DNA of 64,000 nucleotides from Tillus elongatus (GCA_964006375.1 OZ023267.1:15139471-15203470); one strand, 5' to 3'. Numbered from the stretch's first letter, positions 9,807-22,016 are shown. Translations and numbers: made by a program. Notes: generated by a model not told the origin, from the sequence alone.

Positions 9807-10229
9807 TGAAATTGAAATCGGTTGCAGAAAAGAACAAGCACTTGTGAAGTCACGGGAAAAGTCTACGGCTGTATTACATATGGAACGGTTTCATTAAGGT
9901 ATGGCAATAACAAACAACCAGATGTGCTATTCAAATGGAATTAAATCTCAAAAGTTTTCATCTCGCCCTAATTGAATTTGTCATATAAAAACTTGCTAAA
10001 AATTTATCGGAATGACACAATCTGATCAGATAACGGTAATATGAAATAAGACTTGTTATAGGAGTCCATTATTAAATCAACACTGCTGCTTTTATCTCTC
10101 GGCCATTCTCGACATGACAGATGTATCTACTAACAGGTATATACTCTAGTATATTACTTTTCTAAAATCTTGATTATTTACACCATACAATTTTTGTTCA
10201 AATTGATTTTTTTTCTCATATTTTAACGA

Positions 10230-10737
10230 AATGAAGGAAAATGACGACTGAAACACAGATTCCAGGAGCTTGTTAGTCATTTCGAGCCGTATTTTTAACT
10301 CACAAAGCGCTAATACGTACTAATGTACGACTACCAGAATTATCAATTTTGACGTTTCAACTTTTTTTTAATCAGAGGCTTGTAATTTCTTTGTCTTTTA
10401 ACCTAGAGATCTGAACTGGTACAAAGAATACTTTTTATGACAGAGGTTACCATATCTTTTTAATTTTCGGAGATATTAATTTTTTCGAAAGAAAATCCAA
10501 CATTTTCCCGGAAAACCGATTTTCTTGACTAACGAACTTATCCAAGCTCACCAAATTTGACCAAAATCGGCCCATTATTTTTTGAGTGATTGGTGTTGTG
10601 TATATATATATATTGAAATTGTCCCCGAATATGGGTTTTAGGGGTCCTAGTTGACGCTAATTTGAAGACATTTTTTCAAAATTCAAAAGTCGGAATTTCC
10701 TCATTAGTGAATTTTTTTTAAAGAAAATTCACTAAAA
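10230..10737 (-). repeat. R repeat with a very short (TA)6 array
   Basis: Nearly complete R in reverse orientation. Its body includes GAAAATCCAACATTTTCCCG, GACTAACGAACTTATCCAAG and AAAATCGGCCCATTATTTTT. Then only 13 bp of TA (10601-10613), then ATTGAAATTGTCCCCGAATA and the TTAGTGAATTTT hairpin end near 10712-10737. Useful as a copy whose array has not expanded. Confidence 0.85.
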
Positions 10738-11079
10738 GACGGATGCTCACTGATCATGTCATGGGCTACTACTTTCCACAAAATGCAGGTCAGCATCGTA
10801 GATAATGCCGTTATATATTTAGGCCGAAATTATTTGAGAAAGGACAAGCTCATGTAGTTTTAAGTCGTGTTAGATCTTTATGTGGACTTAGTATAAAGAA
10901 GGGCTGTCAAAACAACATCAATTTTTGTCTACCTTTTTCATTTTCTCCAGTCTCGAGATGGTTAAATTTTGTTCGCTGCTGTTGTTATTGTCTGGAACAC
11001 TGAAGACAATAGATGCAATTTCAACTGTGATAAATTCTTATATACCTCAGTTCTTGTAAAAACAGAACCTAGCGATCCC
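10738..11079. other. Unassigned sequence
   Basis: No gene or repeat recognised. Confidence 0.4.
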
Positions 11080-11107
11080 CTGAAGATGGCTTTGTAGACG
11101 CCGAAAC
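11080..11107 (+). ncRNA. Hammerhead-like motif (Penelope-type), degenerate
   Basis: CTGAAGA, a short GGC/GCC stem and GAAAC occur in hammerhead order, followed by TTTTTGAATAAATTTTGTCTGG. The same arrangement recurs at 32835-32866, which indicates a shared repeat. No GTC cleavage triplet is seen at the right place, so activity is doubtful. Confidence 0.4.
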
Positions 11108-12274
11108 GCCATTTTTGAATAAATTTTGTCTGGAACTGTGATCCTTTTATTCAACTTTGAACTAAATTTTATCAAACGCTGTTCATAGAACAGAAAGCTA
11201 TCTAAAAGTGCATTTCCAATCTTGAAAATATATTGTTTAATATCATTCAATTTATAATTAAAATTTAGTTATAGGAAAATTTGCTACAACAATTAATGTA
11301 ATATTTTATGTAGTAGTAGATCACAGATGTATCAATAACATTGGCATTGAAATAATATTACATATTCATCTGAATAATAAACAAGTTGGAAATGCATAGT
11401 ACAGTACAAGGAATGCTGACTGCTGAGGTCTGCAATTATGTATTATGTAGACCAAAGCAAGGTTATAAGTAGTGTTGTTGATAAACATTAAGAGACTTGT
11501 GATTTTAATTATGTAGAGATAAGTAGAGACTTTTGCTTTGAAAATGTAGTGACTAATATCAGATACTTTTCAATTAAGATTCACTATATAAAGATTTAGG
11601 CTTTAAAATTCATTCGGTTAAATTAGTTGTAAGCATTGTTAAAGTTTAGTTTATTTATTAAAGTTTATTAAATCGTTACTATGTCCAAATTAGCCTAGTT
11701 CGACAAGTTATTTCCTAAATATCATAAGCTCCTTAACAAACGCACTAATTGGTTTTTCAGAAATATGCGCATAAGAGCTATTTCAAATTTTGCAGATATC
11801 ATGCTTAAAAATATGATAGACCAGCTAAGATTAGCTCAGGATAAAATATAAAAGAATAGGTGAACAAAGAACATCGTGGTCAGTTTCTGTAACATTAACT
11901 TACAAAATCATCATGCAACTGCTTAGTCATCTAAACAAATCGTGATTTTAATGACACGATTAAACAATAACGTTTCAGGTATTTCTAGTATGTAGTCCTA
12001 CTGGAAATAACGTTAAGGTGATTGAATAAATAAGAGATTCTTGTTGTATTGTGGCACCTATTGTGGCACCATACGTATGCATGCAACAAGTGTTGAGGTG
12101 AGGCAAGCCAACAGGAAGATTGAGGTGTTTGTTCATCGACGTTGCCAACACTCCTAAAGAAATTTTAAATATTTTTATGTTTACCTTAAAAAAATTCCTC
12201 AAAATATTACAACTTCGTGTATGGTTTAAGGAAAAATTCATCCCACACATAAAACATTCTACCTATTGAAAATA
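11108..12274. other. Unassigned sequence
   Basis: No supported gene. Frames at 11047-11250 and 11975-12250 lack motifs and look like chance openings. Confidence 0.4.
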
Positions 12275-12284
12275 CGTATGCAGG

Positions 12285-14568
12285 TTTTTTTAAAATTTCA
12301 ACAACACACCACGAGGACTTAGCCTAAATACTATCGTACCGTGGGTGTTGACAGGGAGGAAAGAGGCAACTTGTTAATTCTGGACTTGAAGGTTTGGAGG
12401 CTCGGAGGAGAAGGAAACACATGTGCCGGCAAGGAATTCTACAACTTGGAAGTCCTCGGGACAAAAGAGCGGGCCTAACAAGAAGTTCTATGTCTGGTGA
12501 CCTGGACACTAAAAGGGTGCATTCGCTCTGTTCCCTTGGTAGATCTGTTGGGGGCATCAGGTTGGGGAACTATGGAGGAAAGCTCCTCTGAGCAGTGCCC
12601 GTGCAGATATCTATAAAATAGAGAGAGGTCACCAACGATACATCGGTGGGCAAGGGATGGCAGCCTTTAGGTGAGGGTAGGGCCACCAATGAGACGTATA
12701 GCTCTTTTGAATGGAGTCCAGGATAGCGAGTGTAGAAGCGGCAGCTGTACCCCAGATGTGGGAGCAGTATTCGAGGTTTGGCCTTATTTGTGAAGTATAT
12801 AAGGTATAGAGATTAGCTGGTGAAAAGTATTTGCGAGCCCGGAAGAGGAAACCTAATTTCTTAGCAGCCGCTTCTGCAATTGATGTGACATGTTGGTGCC
12901 AATTAAGATTTCGATTCACAGAACTGCCAACAAGAGAAAAGGACTCATTACTTTGAATAACTTGGTTGTTCATTGTGATGGGTCTAGGGCTGGTGTATCT
13001 CTTATGAGAAAGAAAGCAAGACTGAGATTTGGTGGGGTTGAATTGTACAAGATTTCTACTTCCCCAGTCTAATATTTTTTGGAGATCCACGGAGACAGAA
13101 CCCTCCATGAGTCTGCGATCCTCATCAAATTGGGCTAAAGAGACAGGCTTAGAATATTGTATATTTGAGTGGAGGGTGCTGTCGTCCGCCTAACTGTGAA
13201 GTGGGTTCGATGTGCTAGAGAGGAGGTCATTGATGTGGAGAAGAAACAAAGTAGGGGCTAAAGCTGAACCTTGAGGAACTCCTGCATTAATTGGATACAG
13301 TTTAGAGGAATGGCCATCCACAACAACAGAAATTCTCCTGTTGGAGAGAAAATTTGCGGCCCAGGTACAAAGTTTTGCTGGTAGCCCATAGGCCGGAAGT
13401 TTATTAAGCAGCGCTGCGTGCCAGACCTGGTCGAATGCTTTGGATATGTCTGGAGCGACAATCTGGGATTCACCGTGTAGTTCCATAGACTTGTTCCAAG
13501 AATGGGTGCCAAAGGAAAGGAGGTCGGCAGTCGATCTGCGCTGACGAAATTCATACTGCCTGTTATGGATGAGACTGTGTTTTTCAAGAAATTTTAGTAA
13601 TTCGGTGTTTATATACTTTTCCATCACTTTCGAGACGACTGAAAGGAGAGAAATAGGCCTGTAGTTGCTAGGAAGCGCTTTGGATCCTTTCTTGGGGATG
13701 GGTTGTACTCGAGCAGTTTTCCAGTTACTAGGGAATATGCCTTTATTGTAAGATATCTGAAATAGACGAGTCAGGACAGGAGCAAGTTCTGGTGCGCATT
13801 TTTTCAGAACAATTGCTGGGATCTCGTCAAGGCCAGAGGCTTTCCTGGTATTAAGAGAAGAGAGCATCTATCGTACCTTTTTAGTTTTGAAAATGATATC
13901 CGTAATTTTATGCGCGACATTGGGGACTGTTGGTGGTTGAACATTTGGAGGTGGGTTGAGAGTAGAATTGCTGGCGAACAACGAAGCAAAAAGTTCAGCC
14001 TAGCCCAGGGCGGTAGAAACAATTTCATCCCCTGAGACAAGAGGTGGGAACGTGCTTTTGCAGAAATTATTCCCAATAGATTTAGCAAGAGTCCAGAAGG
14101 GTTTGCCGCTGTTGGAGCTTAATAGGACTTTGTTTTTGATGTGGTTATTAAACGAGTTTTTGCCTCAGAAAGAATGCGGACATAGCGGTTTCTTGCGTCG
14201 TTAAATGCTTGGCGGTTTTCTTGACTGGGATTGTGTAGAAGCTTTTTGTGCGCTTTGACCTTTTCAAGTCTGGCCTTGTCACAGGATTTAGAGAACCAGG
14301 ACTTTTGAGTAGCTGAAGAGGTTTTCTGTGTACGTGGAATAAATAACTCCATGGCAGCTTGGATAATTTCGGTGACGTTTTGTGAGATATCAGAGGGGTC
14401 GGGATGAGAGAAGCAGACCCATGGAAATGAGGAAAAGTAATCCCGCATTTCGTCCCAGTTTGCGGTGTTGTAGTGCCAAAGGATACGTGGGTGTGATGAC
14501 TGTGTGACCTCGGGTTGCATTGCGCAGGAAGTAGTGACCATGCCGTGGTCTGAGCGGCCAATGCGGCC
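12285..14568 (-). mobile_element. Non-LTR family J, 5'-truncated copy C
   Basis: Retrotransposon inserted by target-primed reverse transcription. The 3' A-rich tail is at the low-coordinate side (12285-12295). A perfect 10-bp target duplication CGTATGCAGG lies at 12275-12284 and 14569-14578. It keeps the end of the endonuclease, the linker and the reverse transcriptase, but lacks most of the endonuclease. The 3' end reads CCTCGTGGTGTGTTGTTGAAA on the coding strand in related copies. Several frameshifts and stops split the frame. Confidence 0.92.
12629..14541 (-). pseudogene. Family J endonuclease end plus reverse transcriptase, broken
   Basis: Reads on the minus strand from the end of the apurinic-type endonuclease region (14541-14119) through a linker to the reverse transcriptase (13867-13190). 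Visible RT motifs are SGLDEIPAIVLKKC, NYRPISLLSVVSKVMEKYI, the first catalytic Asp region in DISKAFDQVWHAALL, and GVPQGSALAPTLFLLHINDL. The thumb region is at 13108-12629 (FLLGGS-like SLVGSSVNRNLNWHQHV). The YADD motif is lost near 13195 where the frame breaks. No RNase H is present. Architecture (endonuclease, RT, no RNase H) fits the Jockey/CR1 group; the exact clade is not determined. Confidence 0.85.
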
Positions 14569-14578
14569 CGTATGCAGG

Positions 14579-15404
14579 GTGTTGTTTTACCTAAGACCAA
14601 ACACAGACCAGATGCGTGCAGATAATCTAAAATATGATTATTTAACGCAACTCACCCCTACACCAAGCTTCATCCCTAAAGAAATACTTGCAAAGGTCAG
14701 AATGATCTGAAAATTGACGTTTTAGGTTTTGTATTGAATTGTAATTTGTTTCATAAACGTCGGTCTATGGCTAATCACAGATGATAGGGAGCAGTTTCAC
14801 CTCACAATTATTCTGCGTATTTGACAGAACCCTTTTCTCCCTGTAAGGAGTGTGCGGATCTTTTATGTGACCAACATCGCAGGGAACACGGTACCGCTGG
14901 ATTTACGCCCCCTATGATGGGCGGAACGTGCAGATATTCCACTTGCTCAAACACATTGTCACAACCTCGGTCGACGTTAATTTTAGAGTATGTACTGAAA
15001 AATAATATGGCGCTTCTGCTGGGAGTCGAACACACAGAACTTTATCTTCAGAGGCACACGTTCTTCACACTGGAACACCAAGGCTGCTTACGTTTCATGC
15101 ACAACAGAAAAACTTGGTACCTATGCTATTCTTATCACAGGCATTAACAAGCGGTCAATGTAATCAAGCAATTATCTGCAAGAGGTTGGTCGAGGGTGAT
15201 TTAGCAACAAAATTAAATAGGGTTTTTTCCTGTCACATAATTTTGAAAAGAATGCTGTTTTAATGATCTAATTTTAAGATGATGCTGTTACTAATGATCT
15301 CTTGGTCAAATTTTGTTGAGAAAGATACCTAGGACAACCTTTGTATTCATAAAACACAAAAGAAATTTTGTGGGTTCAATCACCAAGAATGTTATAGGAA
15401 CCAT
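14579..15404. other. Unassigned sequence with an open frame of unknown nature
   Basis: A plus frame at 14821-15147 (108 residues, PCKECADLLCDQHRREH near the start) and a minus frame at 14808-15035 overlap. The first has a CxxC...CDxH pattern, but no family is recognised and there is no gene context. Possibly a decayed repeat. Confidence 0.35.
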
Positions 15405-17160
15405 GAGTGTTTTTTCTCTTAGGTCTCGTCCGCGTCTTTGCCGCCCCGATAGCACCGCAGCCTTTGGCTTATTGTGCGTGCCATTTGTCTTTTCTACTCC
15501 ACCCATTCCAAAATCACTGTGCATTGAACTAGTCTGCACAGCAATGGGTAGGGTGAAGTCTTATATTGCTGTCTCCGGTCTAGACTGACCGTAGATCAGT
15601 TGTCTTTCGCGGTCCAGAGCTTTACACTCGCACAATATGTGCTGGGCTGATTCCTCCCCCTCGCCGCAGAGTCTGTATACCAGGTCACCCTCGAACCGTC
15701 CCATTTTATGCAGGTGTTTCTTCTTGACCGCCATGTGTCCCGTCAAGACTCCTGTTATGTTCCAGAGCTGTCCTCTGCTAAGATTTAGCAGCTCCACAGC
15801 TCTTTTTGAACTGGGTTCGTCAATTATTGACTTCCCATGTCTGAGCCCTGGACAGTCTGCCCAGTACACCTGATATTCGTTTCTCACCCAGGACTTAATG
15901 GATCCCCTGGCAGTGCTCTCCATTGCGCCCAAGACCGGTTCTGGTCCCATAAATGGTTCTGCTGACCCTCTCTTCGCGAGACTTTCAGCTTCTTCATTGC
16001 CTTTGACCCCCGAGTGTCCCGGCATCAGCCAGGTCGCTCGTCTCGGCATTCACTTACCTGCCTGGAATTTACCCGTGGGCTACTTAGTGTCTTAAGGGCT
16101 GCCTAGCTGTCTGTGGCTAGGAGGATCCGCTTGTTGGTGTAGCCCCTCCTTTTGTTCCGTTGCATGAGCTCCGAGGGAAATACTGTGACATACTTTCGGT
16201 TCTTCCAAATAAACGCCTGCCCCCGTCCCACGCTCCCCGCCGGATCCGTCCGAGAACCATACATGCCTCAAAGTTGGGGATTTCCACTGTAAAATTGTTT
16301 TCCCTGCAGATTCATGGGCTCGCGAAGTCTGACTTCATATCAAGCATGGGTTTCTTCACGATCTCCTGAATTTTGCAGTGGCCCCTGCAGCCTGGGTTGA
16401 TCTCCAGTCTATCATTGCAGGCTAGTCTGTATAGTCCTAGCCTGGCCTCCCCCATGATAACTAAGTGTAGGGGGGGGGCATATCCAGCAACACCTCCATG
16501 ACAGCCATTGGGGTTGAAGTCATGGCCGCTGTGATGCCCAGGCAAGCCATCATTTGGATTTTGGCTAGTTTTTGTTTGACACTGGATTGTGTCACCTTAG
16601 GCCACCAGACCAATGCCGCGTATGTTGATGATGGTCTGACCATTAGCTTAGAGTCCAATACGACCCCCAAGATATTTTACCTCCCTGGCCATTGGGATGT
16701 TTCTACCGTATAGAGTGAGAGTTCTGTGGCTCTCCCACTTCCTCCTCGTACACGGTATGACAGTTGCTTTCTCGGGGTCTTTGGCCAACCGTCCACCTTT
16801 CCACCAGATTCACTGCTGTCTGCATGCGCGCTCACACCGACTGTGTAACCTTTCTTCGGATTATGATGACATTGTCGTCCGCATAGCCCTGCACCTCATA
16901 CCCCCCTCCTGAGAGCCCCACCAGCAGGCCGTCCACGACCAGGCACCAAAGCAGGGGAGACAGAACGCTCCCCTACGGACACCCCGCCGCGACCCCCGCC
17001 AGCAGAGTCCCTCTCGCGAGTGAGGTGAACATTGCCCTGTCCCTGAGCATGGAACCGAGTCACCTGCAGCAGATCTCCTCTATTCCCCGCCCCCTGACAG
17101 CTGCCAGTACGGATCCGAATGAGGTGTTGCTGACGGCACCCTCTATGTCCAGTAGTGTTA
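15405..17160 (-). mobile_element. Non-LTR family N, decayed copy 3
   Basis: Minus-strand copy with its tail at 15405-15470 (reverse complement of CGGTGCTATCGGGGCGGC and an A-run). The 5' end is near 17160. A six-base AACACT match at both edges may be a worn target duplication. The order is RT, thumb, RNase H, zinc-finger tail, with many frameshifts and a gap in the RNase H region (about 16150-16260). Confidence 0.82.
15561..17150 (-). pseudogene. Family N reverse transcriptase/RNase H, broken
   Basis: Fragments on the minus strand align by eye with the better copies at 25537-27129 and 59725-61643. At 15561-16049: the last RNase H motif (PGHSGVKGNEEAESLAK) and the Cys/His tail (YRLCGEGEESAQHILCEC). 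At 16461-16670: RT thumb (YAALVWWPKVTQSS, MACLGITAAM). At 16896-17160: the RT finger/palm start. There are many stops. This is the oldest-looking of the three long N copies. Confidence 0.82.
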
Positions 17161-17309
17161 GATTGCGAAGAATTAAAAGACACTTTAAATGTAAAATGAA
17201 AGGAAAATCAGCTTATAGAATCCCGGGCGGAGAAATAAACCAATATCAACAGACCTATCAACCGCCCTACCAACTGCCTCCCTAACCTACCCATAGTTTC
17301 TTTCAAAAA

Positions 17310-17402
17310 GACCCCTGGAAGTGACACTATGATGTACCACTCTTGAGGAGATCGCGACTGACCCCTGAAACCCAAATCCGAGGTCGTTTTCAGACTGTAT
17401 AT

Positions 17403-17496
<94 letters not shown>

Positions 17497-17640
17497 GTGT
17501 GTGTGTGTCACACCGATAACTCAAAAAATAATGGGCCGATTTTGATAACATTTAGTGAGTAGTTTCCTTTTGCAAGTGGCTTGGATAAGTTCGTTAGCCA
17601 GGAAAATCATCCCCGGTTGTCCCGGAAATGTTTCTGTTTT
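17310..17640 (+). repeat. R repeat, partial
   Basis: Left part from CTTGAGGAGATCGCGACTG to CCAAATCCGAGG, a (TA)n array at 17406-17494 with a short (TG)n extension, then CACACCGATAACTCAAAAAA, GGCTTGGATAAGTTCGTTAG and CCCGGTTGTCCCGGAA. The body then passes into a different AT-rich module before the U element at 17802. Confidence 0.82.
17406..17494. repeat. (TA)n array, 89 bp
   Basis: TA run in the middle of an R repeat, followed by a short (TG)n tract. Confidence 0.98.
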
Positions 17641-17801
17641 TCTTTGGAGAAAATTATCTCTTCGGAATATAATTGTTATTATACAAGATACGACAAAAAA
17701 TTGTATACGTTAATTATAGGTTTTCTTTATAACACCATTACAATATTGCATTTTTGCATTTTTTTATCGAAATATGATGCGTTTGTAAGAAAAAAAAATC
17801 G

Positions 17802-18110
17802 AGGTGCAGTAAGTGCGTTTTGGTAGCAAATCGTCATTAAATCCTCCAAATTTCAATAACTCATTTTGATATTAACCCAAGGTTTGTTGGCTAGGAAACC
17901 AGTTTTATCGGAAACATTTTACGTTCATTTTCCAAAAATTTTAGTACAGTTTCAAACAATAGGTTATTTTGATAAAATATGGTACATTTTTCTACTATAT
18001 AGGTTATACCGGTAACCAGATTGATGCCTGCTTGCATTAGAGAGACATATTTGCTATTAAAAACATTTTTATGAAAATTTACTTCCATAACGCACTTGCT
18101 GCGTCCAGAC
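17802..18110 (+). repeat. U repeat, complete
   Basis: Left end GGTGCAGTAAGTGCGTTTTGG; right end CCATAACGCACTTGCTGCG then TCCAG, an inverted match. The interior carries ATAGGTTATACCGGTAACCAG, GATGCCTGCTT and ACATATTTGCTATTAAAAAC, shared with the copies at 24464, 29468 and 46287. Confidence 0.85.
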
Positions 18111-18756
18111 TTTTTGTGGTAAGTTATATAGTTTTTGACCAAACTTGGCAGCTGTCTTTCTTTCCCAGATAGCTTGGACGAGTTTGTTAGCCAGCTCTAA
18201 CATACCTTTTTTTTTAAAGTAAGTTTCTTTACAAAAGTCGTATCTCCGAAGAGAGAAATTTATTTTGATGAAGTTCTGTTACATTTTTAGCTTTTGTTAT
18301 ATACTATCATAATGGGACAAATTCGTTTTTAGAATTAACATTTTTCTTAATAATCGAATTTCTTATTTTTTCCGATAGTTATGTTCGATGTGGCAACGGT
18401 TTGCCGACGATGGTGTCTCAGAGTCGTTGTACTGAGACGGGGACGAGGCCATAGAGTTAGTTTAGAGGACGACGGCCCTTTCTGCTTGTGGTTCCACTTC
18501 TGCAGCTTGCGGCTAGGACAAGCTGTGAAGTAACGGCGTGGTCGAGACTTCTCCATTTCCCTAGCACGATTCTTCGTATACAAGTCTACATCATTACACA
18601 ATTTAGATTAGCTTTTCAAATAGCTTTTAACATTAGAATCTAGAATCCGTATATCCATAGATGGTAGGAAATCTTTGTCGAAGATTTGAGGTTCATATAA
18701 AACGTAAATTTTACTTCCTTAACCTATATGTAGGTGTATTGTATGTATGTAGTATA
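18111..18756. other. R-like fragment then unassigned sequence
   Basis: 18120-18320 contains R-body strings (AGCTTGGACGAGTTTGTTAG, TATCTCCGAAGAGAG). A minus frame at 18347-18601 has no recognisable motif. The rest is unassigned. Confidence 0.5.
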
Positions 18757-20922
18757 GGGTAATTGTGCTCAAGATGACATACTTTTTGTTTTGAGACAGA
18801 TTTTTGGAATTTCAAAGGTGTTATAAAATAAGTCTAAGGTTACACATCAACAACGTTTATCAAATAAGCAGAAAAATGAATCCCAACGCTACAGAAAATG
18901 TAATAAATGAAATTAAAAAAAAATCACCATCGTGTCCACGTGGGTAAGATGACACACATCAGTCTAAGTTGACATATCTAATCGGTACACAGTTAACGAT
19001 TGAACAGCTTAGTTCTTGGTGCAACGCCAGCACATAGAGTATGGCACCATCGCTTACATAATTGGCAGCATACCCAATGCTCTCCTGGCTTTGATTTACT
19101 GTACAATTCGTTGCAATAAAGGCATGCAGCATCGGAGTCATCAACATCATCAGTGTCCTGCATAAAATCTTGCTCAGATTCGGCATCAGAATCATCCTGA
19201 AGGACGGCGCACTTCACCTGCTTTTAAACTCTGACGCTTTTGCGTCTTTCTTTCTTTTTTTTTGCTTTAACTTTGTCCATTGAAAGGAGAATCTGTAAGA
19301 ACCTGGGAGCCAGATATTTTCTACTTTGTGTTTCTCGCTCGCCCCGTAGAAACTGACTTTGGAAGTGGAGAAATACCACTTAGGATGTCCTGGGTGGTAG
19401 TGGAAGTAGCAGTGAGTTGGCAATTACGCTCAAGTGGACTGACTGGTGTAAGATGCGTGGTATGTTGTGCTGTACTCGTCAACGAAGATCTAGAGGCATC
19501 TTCAGAATTAGACTGCATTGGATCGGCTGGTGAAAAGTAATTTTGGAAAAGTTCTGTAAAAACAGTTGCTGATTCAGAAAGTTCTTCAGTTTCCTCCTCG
19601 TATTTTCCGTCTCCTTCTCAATAACATTTTCAGTTACTTCGCTGGGCAGAGACAAATGATCCAGAGAAACATGTGAGTTCAACATTTTCATATCCACTCG
19701 TTATATTTCCGACCGTGGCAGCACTTCAATAAGCTCTACCAAAAATACCCCCGACTTGCTACAGCCCTACAATTCTACCAAGGTGCGCTTTTAGCCAGGT
19801 GCTCATTTCTCGGTTGTAATATGAAGCGATTGGTCCAAAAAATAAGACATCAAGTGGCTGCATGCGGTGGGTGCAATGCGGCGACAGGCACAGCAATATG
19901 ACTCCATTGGCCTTAGCAAACTCCAGTGCCTCTAGCTTATTGTGAATACTGTGGCCATCGAGGACCAAAAGAACTTTGTTTGTAGCGTTGCAGCCAGTGG
20001 AACTGACGAAATGTTTCATCCATTTGACAAATAAGTCACCAACCATGCAACCACCATTATTACATAGTTGCAAGGTGCCTGGGGGGCACCATCAAAATAT
20101 TAAGGTTTATAGTTATTTCTTGGGATAATCATTGTAGTGGGACTAAATTCCCAGCAGCATTGGTACAAACAGCGATAGAAACATGCTGGCCTCGTTCTGC
20201 ACTTGTTAATACACCCAGTTGCTTTTTCCCCTTTTGTGCAAATATTTTTGGTGGCTTTTGGACAGTGCTGAGGCCAGACTCATCCATGTTATAAATTTTT
20301 GTTGGCGAAAAATCATTTTCAGTCACCAGCTTGTCTAGGAGATCAAAGAACTTCATCAGCTGAGGCTTATTGAAAGCTCCTGCCCTCTCTGCGGAAATGG
20401 CTTCAGGAGCCCTTAACGAGATGGAAGGATTGCGCTTTCTGAACCCCCTCAACAAATCCCAACCTGCCATTTGTGTATCGTTGTGGAATCTATTGGGCAA
20501 TCCTGCCTTTTCTGCAAATTGATATTCCAATTTTCTAATATGAGTTGTGTTAAACCCAAAGAATCTCTCTTAAAAATGGAGAATGTGTTTTATTAACTGT
20601 TGTTCTATGTCGGCTTCAAAGGTAGGCTTGAAGCGACCCAGATTCACGGGTACCTTCTCGAAGTGACGACGAAGTGTGGCCTGCGGCACGTTGCATGTCT
20701 TAGAGGCCTAAAGCCACCCGATCTTATTTTCTCTGACGCTTTCAATGGCCTTTGCCATATCTTCCTTTGACCACGAATGACGCGTGGACTTTCGTTGATA
20801 GTTGCCGGGCGTCCTGAAAATATAATTAAGTTTTTAAAGAATTCTTACTCATTGTAACGAACTTAAGGATAAGATGACACACTATGTCACCTTAAACCGA
20901 CGGTTACTATGTCATCTTACCC
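18757..20922 (-). mobile_element. Pogo/Tigger-like DNA transposon
   Basis: Ends GGGTAA on the left and TTACCC on the right, flanked by TA duplications at 18755-18756 and 20923-20924. The motif AAGATGACA or its complement recurs close to both ends (18771, 18946, 20870, 20911), so the termini carry subterminal repeats likely bound by the transposase. It encodes one decayed transposase on the minus strand. TA target duplication and DDE_1-type protein place it in the pogo branch. Confidence 0.85.
18993..20830 (-). pseudogene. Pogo/Tigger-like transposase with C-terminal PHD-type finger, broken
   Basis: Reading on the minus strand. A Psq-type helix-turn-helix lies near 20820-20680 (WSKEDMAKAIESVRENKIGW ... 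ASKTCNVPQATLRRHF) with an in-frame TAG inside it, and another stop lies near 20574. From 20530 to 20129: the CENP-B-like middle part and the first catalytic Asp in IYNMDESGLSTVQKP. From 20073 to 19759: the second in LLVLDGHSIHN and the third in HCTHRMQPLDVLFFGP, 35 residues apart. After a frameshifted, low-complexity stretch, 19217-18993 encodes CLYCNELY ... HWVCCQLCKRWCHTLC, a PHD-like zinc finger. All parts are present, but stops and frameshifts make it inactive. Confidence 0.85.
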
Positions 20923-20924
20923 TA

Positions 20925-21634
20925 CTAGGTTCAGAATATTTGTTGCCTTTTGTGCCTTACAACTTTGACATTACCCTCATTATCATTAGTATGCACCTTG
21001 CGTATTTCTTGAAAAAAATATGTGCTTAGTTAGAAGAGAAAAGACGAGGACAGGAGGAAGAGCTTTTGTTTGTTTGGTATCTTTATACCTAGTATGTGTT
21101 GAAAATTAGACATTATGTTTCATTTTACCCTGGTCAATTGACCTTCAAGTATTTTACATCTAACTTTTGAAGCTGGCTCAACTGGTTACCATATTCCTCT
21201 GAATCTTCGTTGAATTAAAATCCATTTAAGTTCTTAATGTTCTGTGTGTGTGTGTTGCATCATGGGATGGTTTTGAACGTTTCATTCATCAACCACAGAC
21301 TTTTATTCTTAATGTTCTCTTTGATTAACGGAGTTTGGCCTGTTATTTCAAATAATATCTTGTGAAGCGTTATCAAATTATATGAATATGAATATATATG
21401 CTTAAAATGTGAGATCGAAGCATCTACCATTGGTATCTCTCTCAATGACGTGCCAGAGCCAGCTGGTATGCGAATTTTATCTCGTTTTCAACACTTTTTT
21501 CATTAAATATCTGTCCATTATTTCGTTTCCCTTTTCCAGTTTCTTTAATGGCTGTTCAAGTAACGGATCATTGTTGGACTTTTGGTCTTAACCATCTTTT
21601 GTTTCTTTGTTGCTAGCTCACCTTAATTTTACCG

Positions 21635-21637
<3 letters not shown>
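20925..21637. other. Unassigned sequence
   Basis: No supported gene. Short open frames at 21260-21591 have no motif. Confidence 0.4.

Positions 21638-21705
<68 letters not shown>
21638..21705. repeat. (TA)n array, 68 bp
   Basis: TA run at the left edge of a partial R repeat. Confidence 0.98.
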
Positions 21706-21707
<2 letters not shown>

Positions 21708-22016
21708 TATATATCCACACGATAACTCAAAAAGTTTAACCGATTTAATGAAACTTGGCAAGAATCTTTCTTTTATTATTGGCTTGAATAAGTTCGTTAG
21801 CCAGCCCTATCGGACCAGTTTTTCTAAAAAAAAATTAATTTTTGCGAAAGAAAAATTTGTATCTCAAAAGATAACAAAGTTATTGTGATGAAATTTGGCT
21901 GGTAGGTTTCCCTCTATACTAGAACTCAACTTTATAGGCTTATACAAAATTGAGCTATGCAAATTTGAATCATTTAATGAAAATTCGCTACCATACCGTA
22001 CTTGCTGCGTCTCGAA
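21638..22016 (+). repeat. R repeat, right part with (TA)n
   Basis: (TA)n array then CACACGATAACTCAAAAAG, GAATAAGTTCGTTAGCCAGC, AAAGATAACAAAGTTATTG and the terminal ATGAAAATTCGCTACCATAC followed by TTGCTGCGTCTCG. The left hairpin part is missing. Confidence 0.82.

Noticed and set aside
12324..12591. Open frames antisense to or overlapping the 3' ends of family J (also 38969-39166, 57936-58203, 54130-54327)
   Set aside because: They recur because the retrotransposon tail recurs; they overlap the coding frame on the other strand and carry no motif.
14999..15075. Possible tRNA on the minus strand (TGTTCGACTCCC box B-like)
   Set aside because: No box A at a fitting distance and the T and acceptor stems do not pair.
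14821..15147. Cys/His-containing frame as a zinc-finger gene
   Set aside because: The CxxC...H spacing does not fit a known finger and the overlapping minus frame is equally open.
18347..18601. Basic 84-residue minus frame as a possible host gene
   Set aside because: No domain, no splice structure or conservation evidence, and surrounded by repeats.
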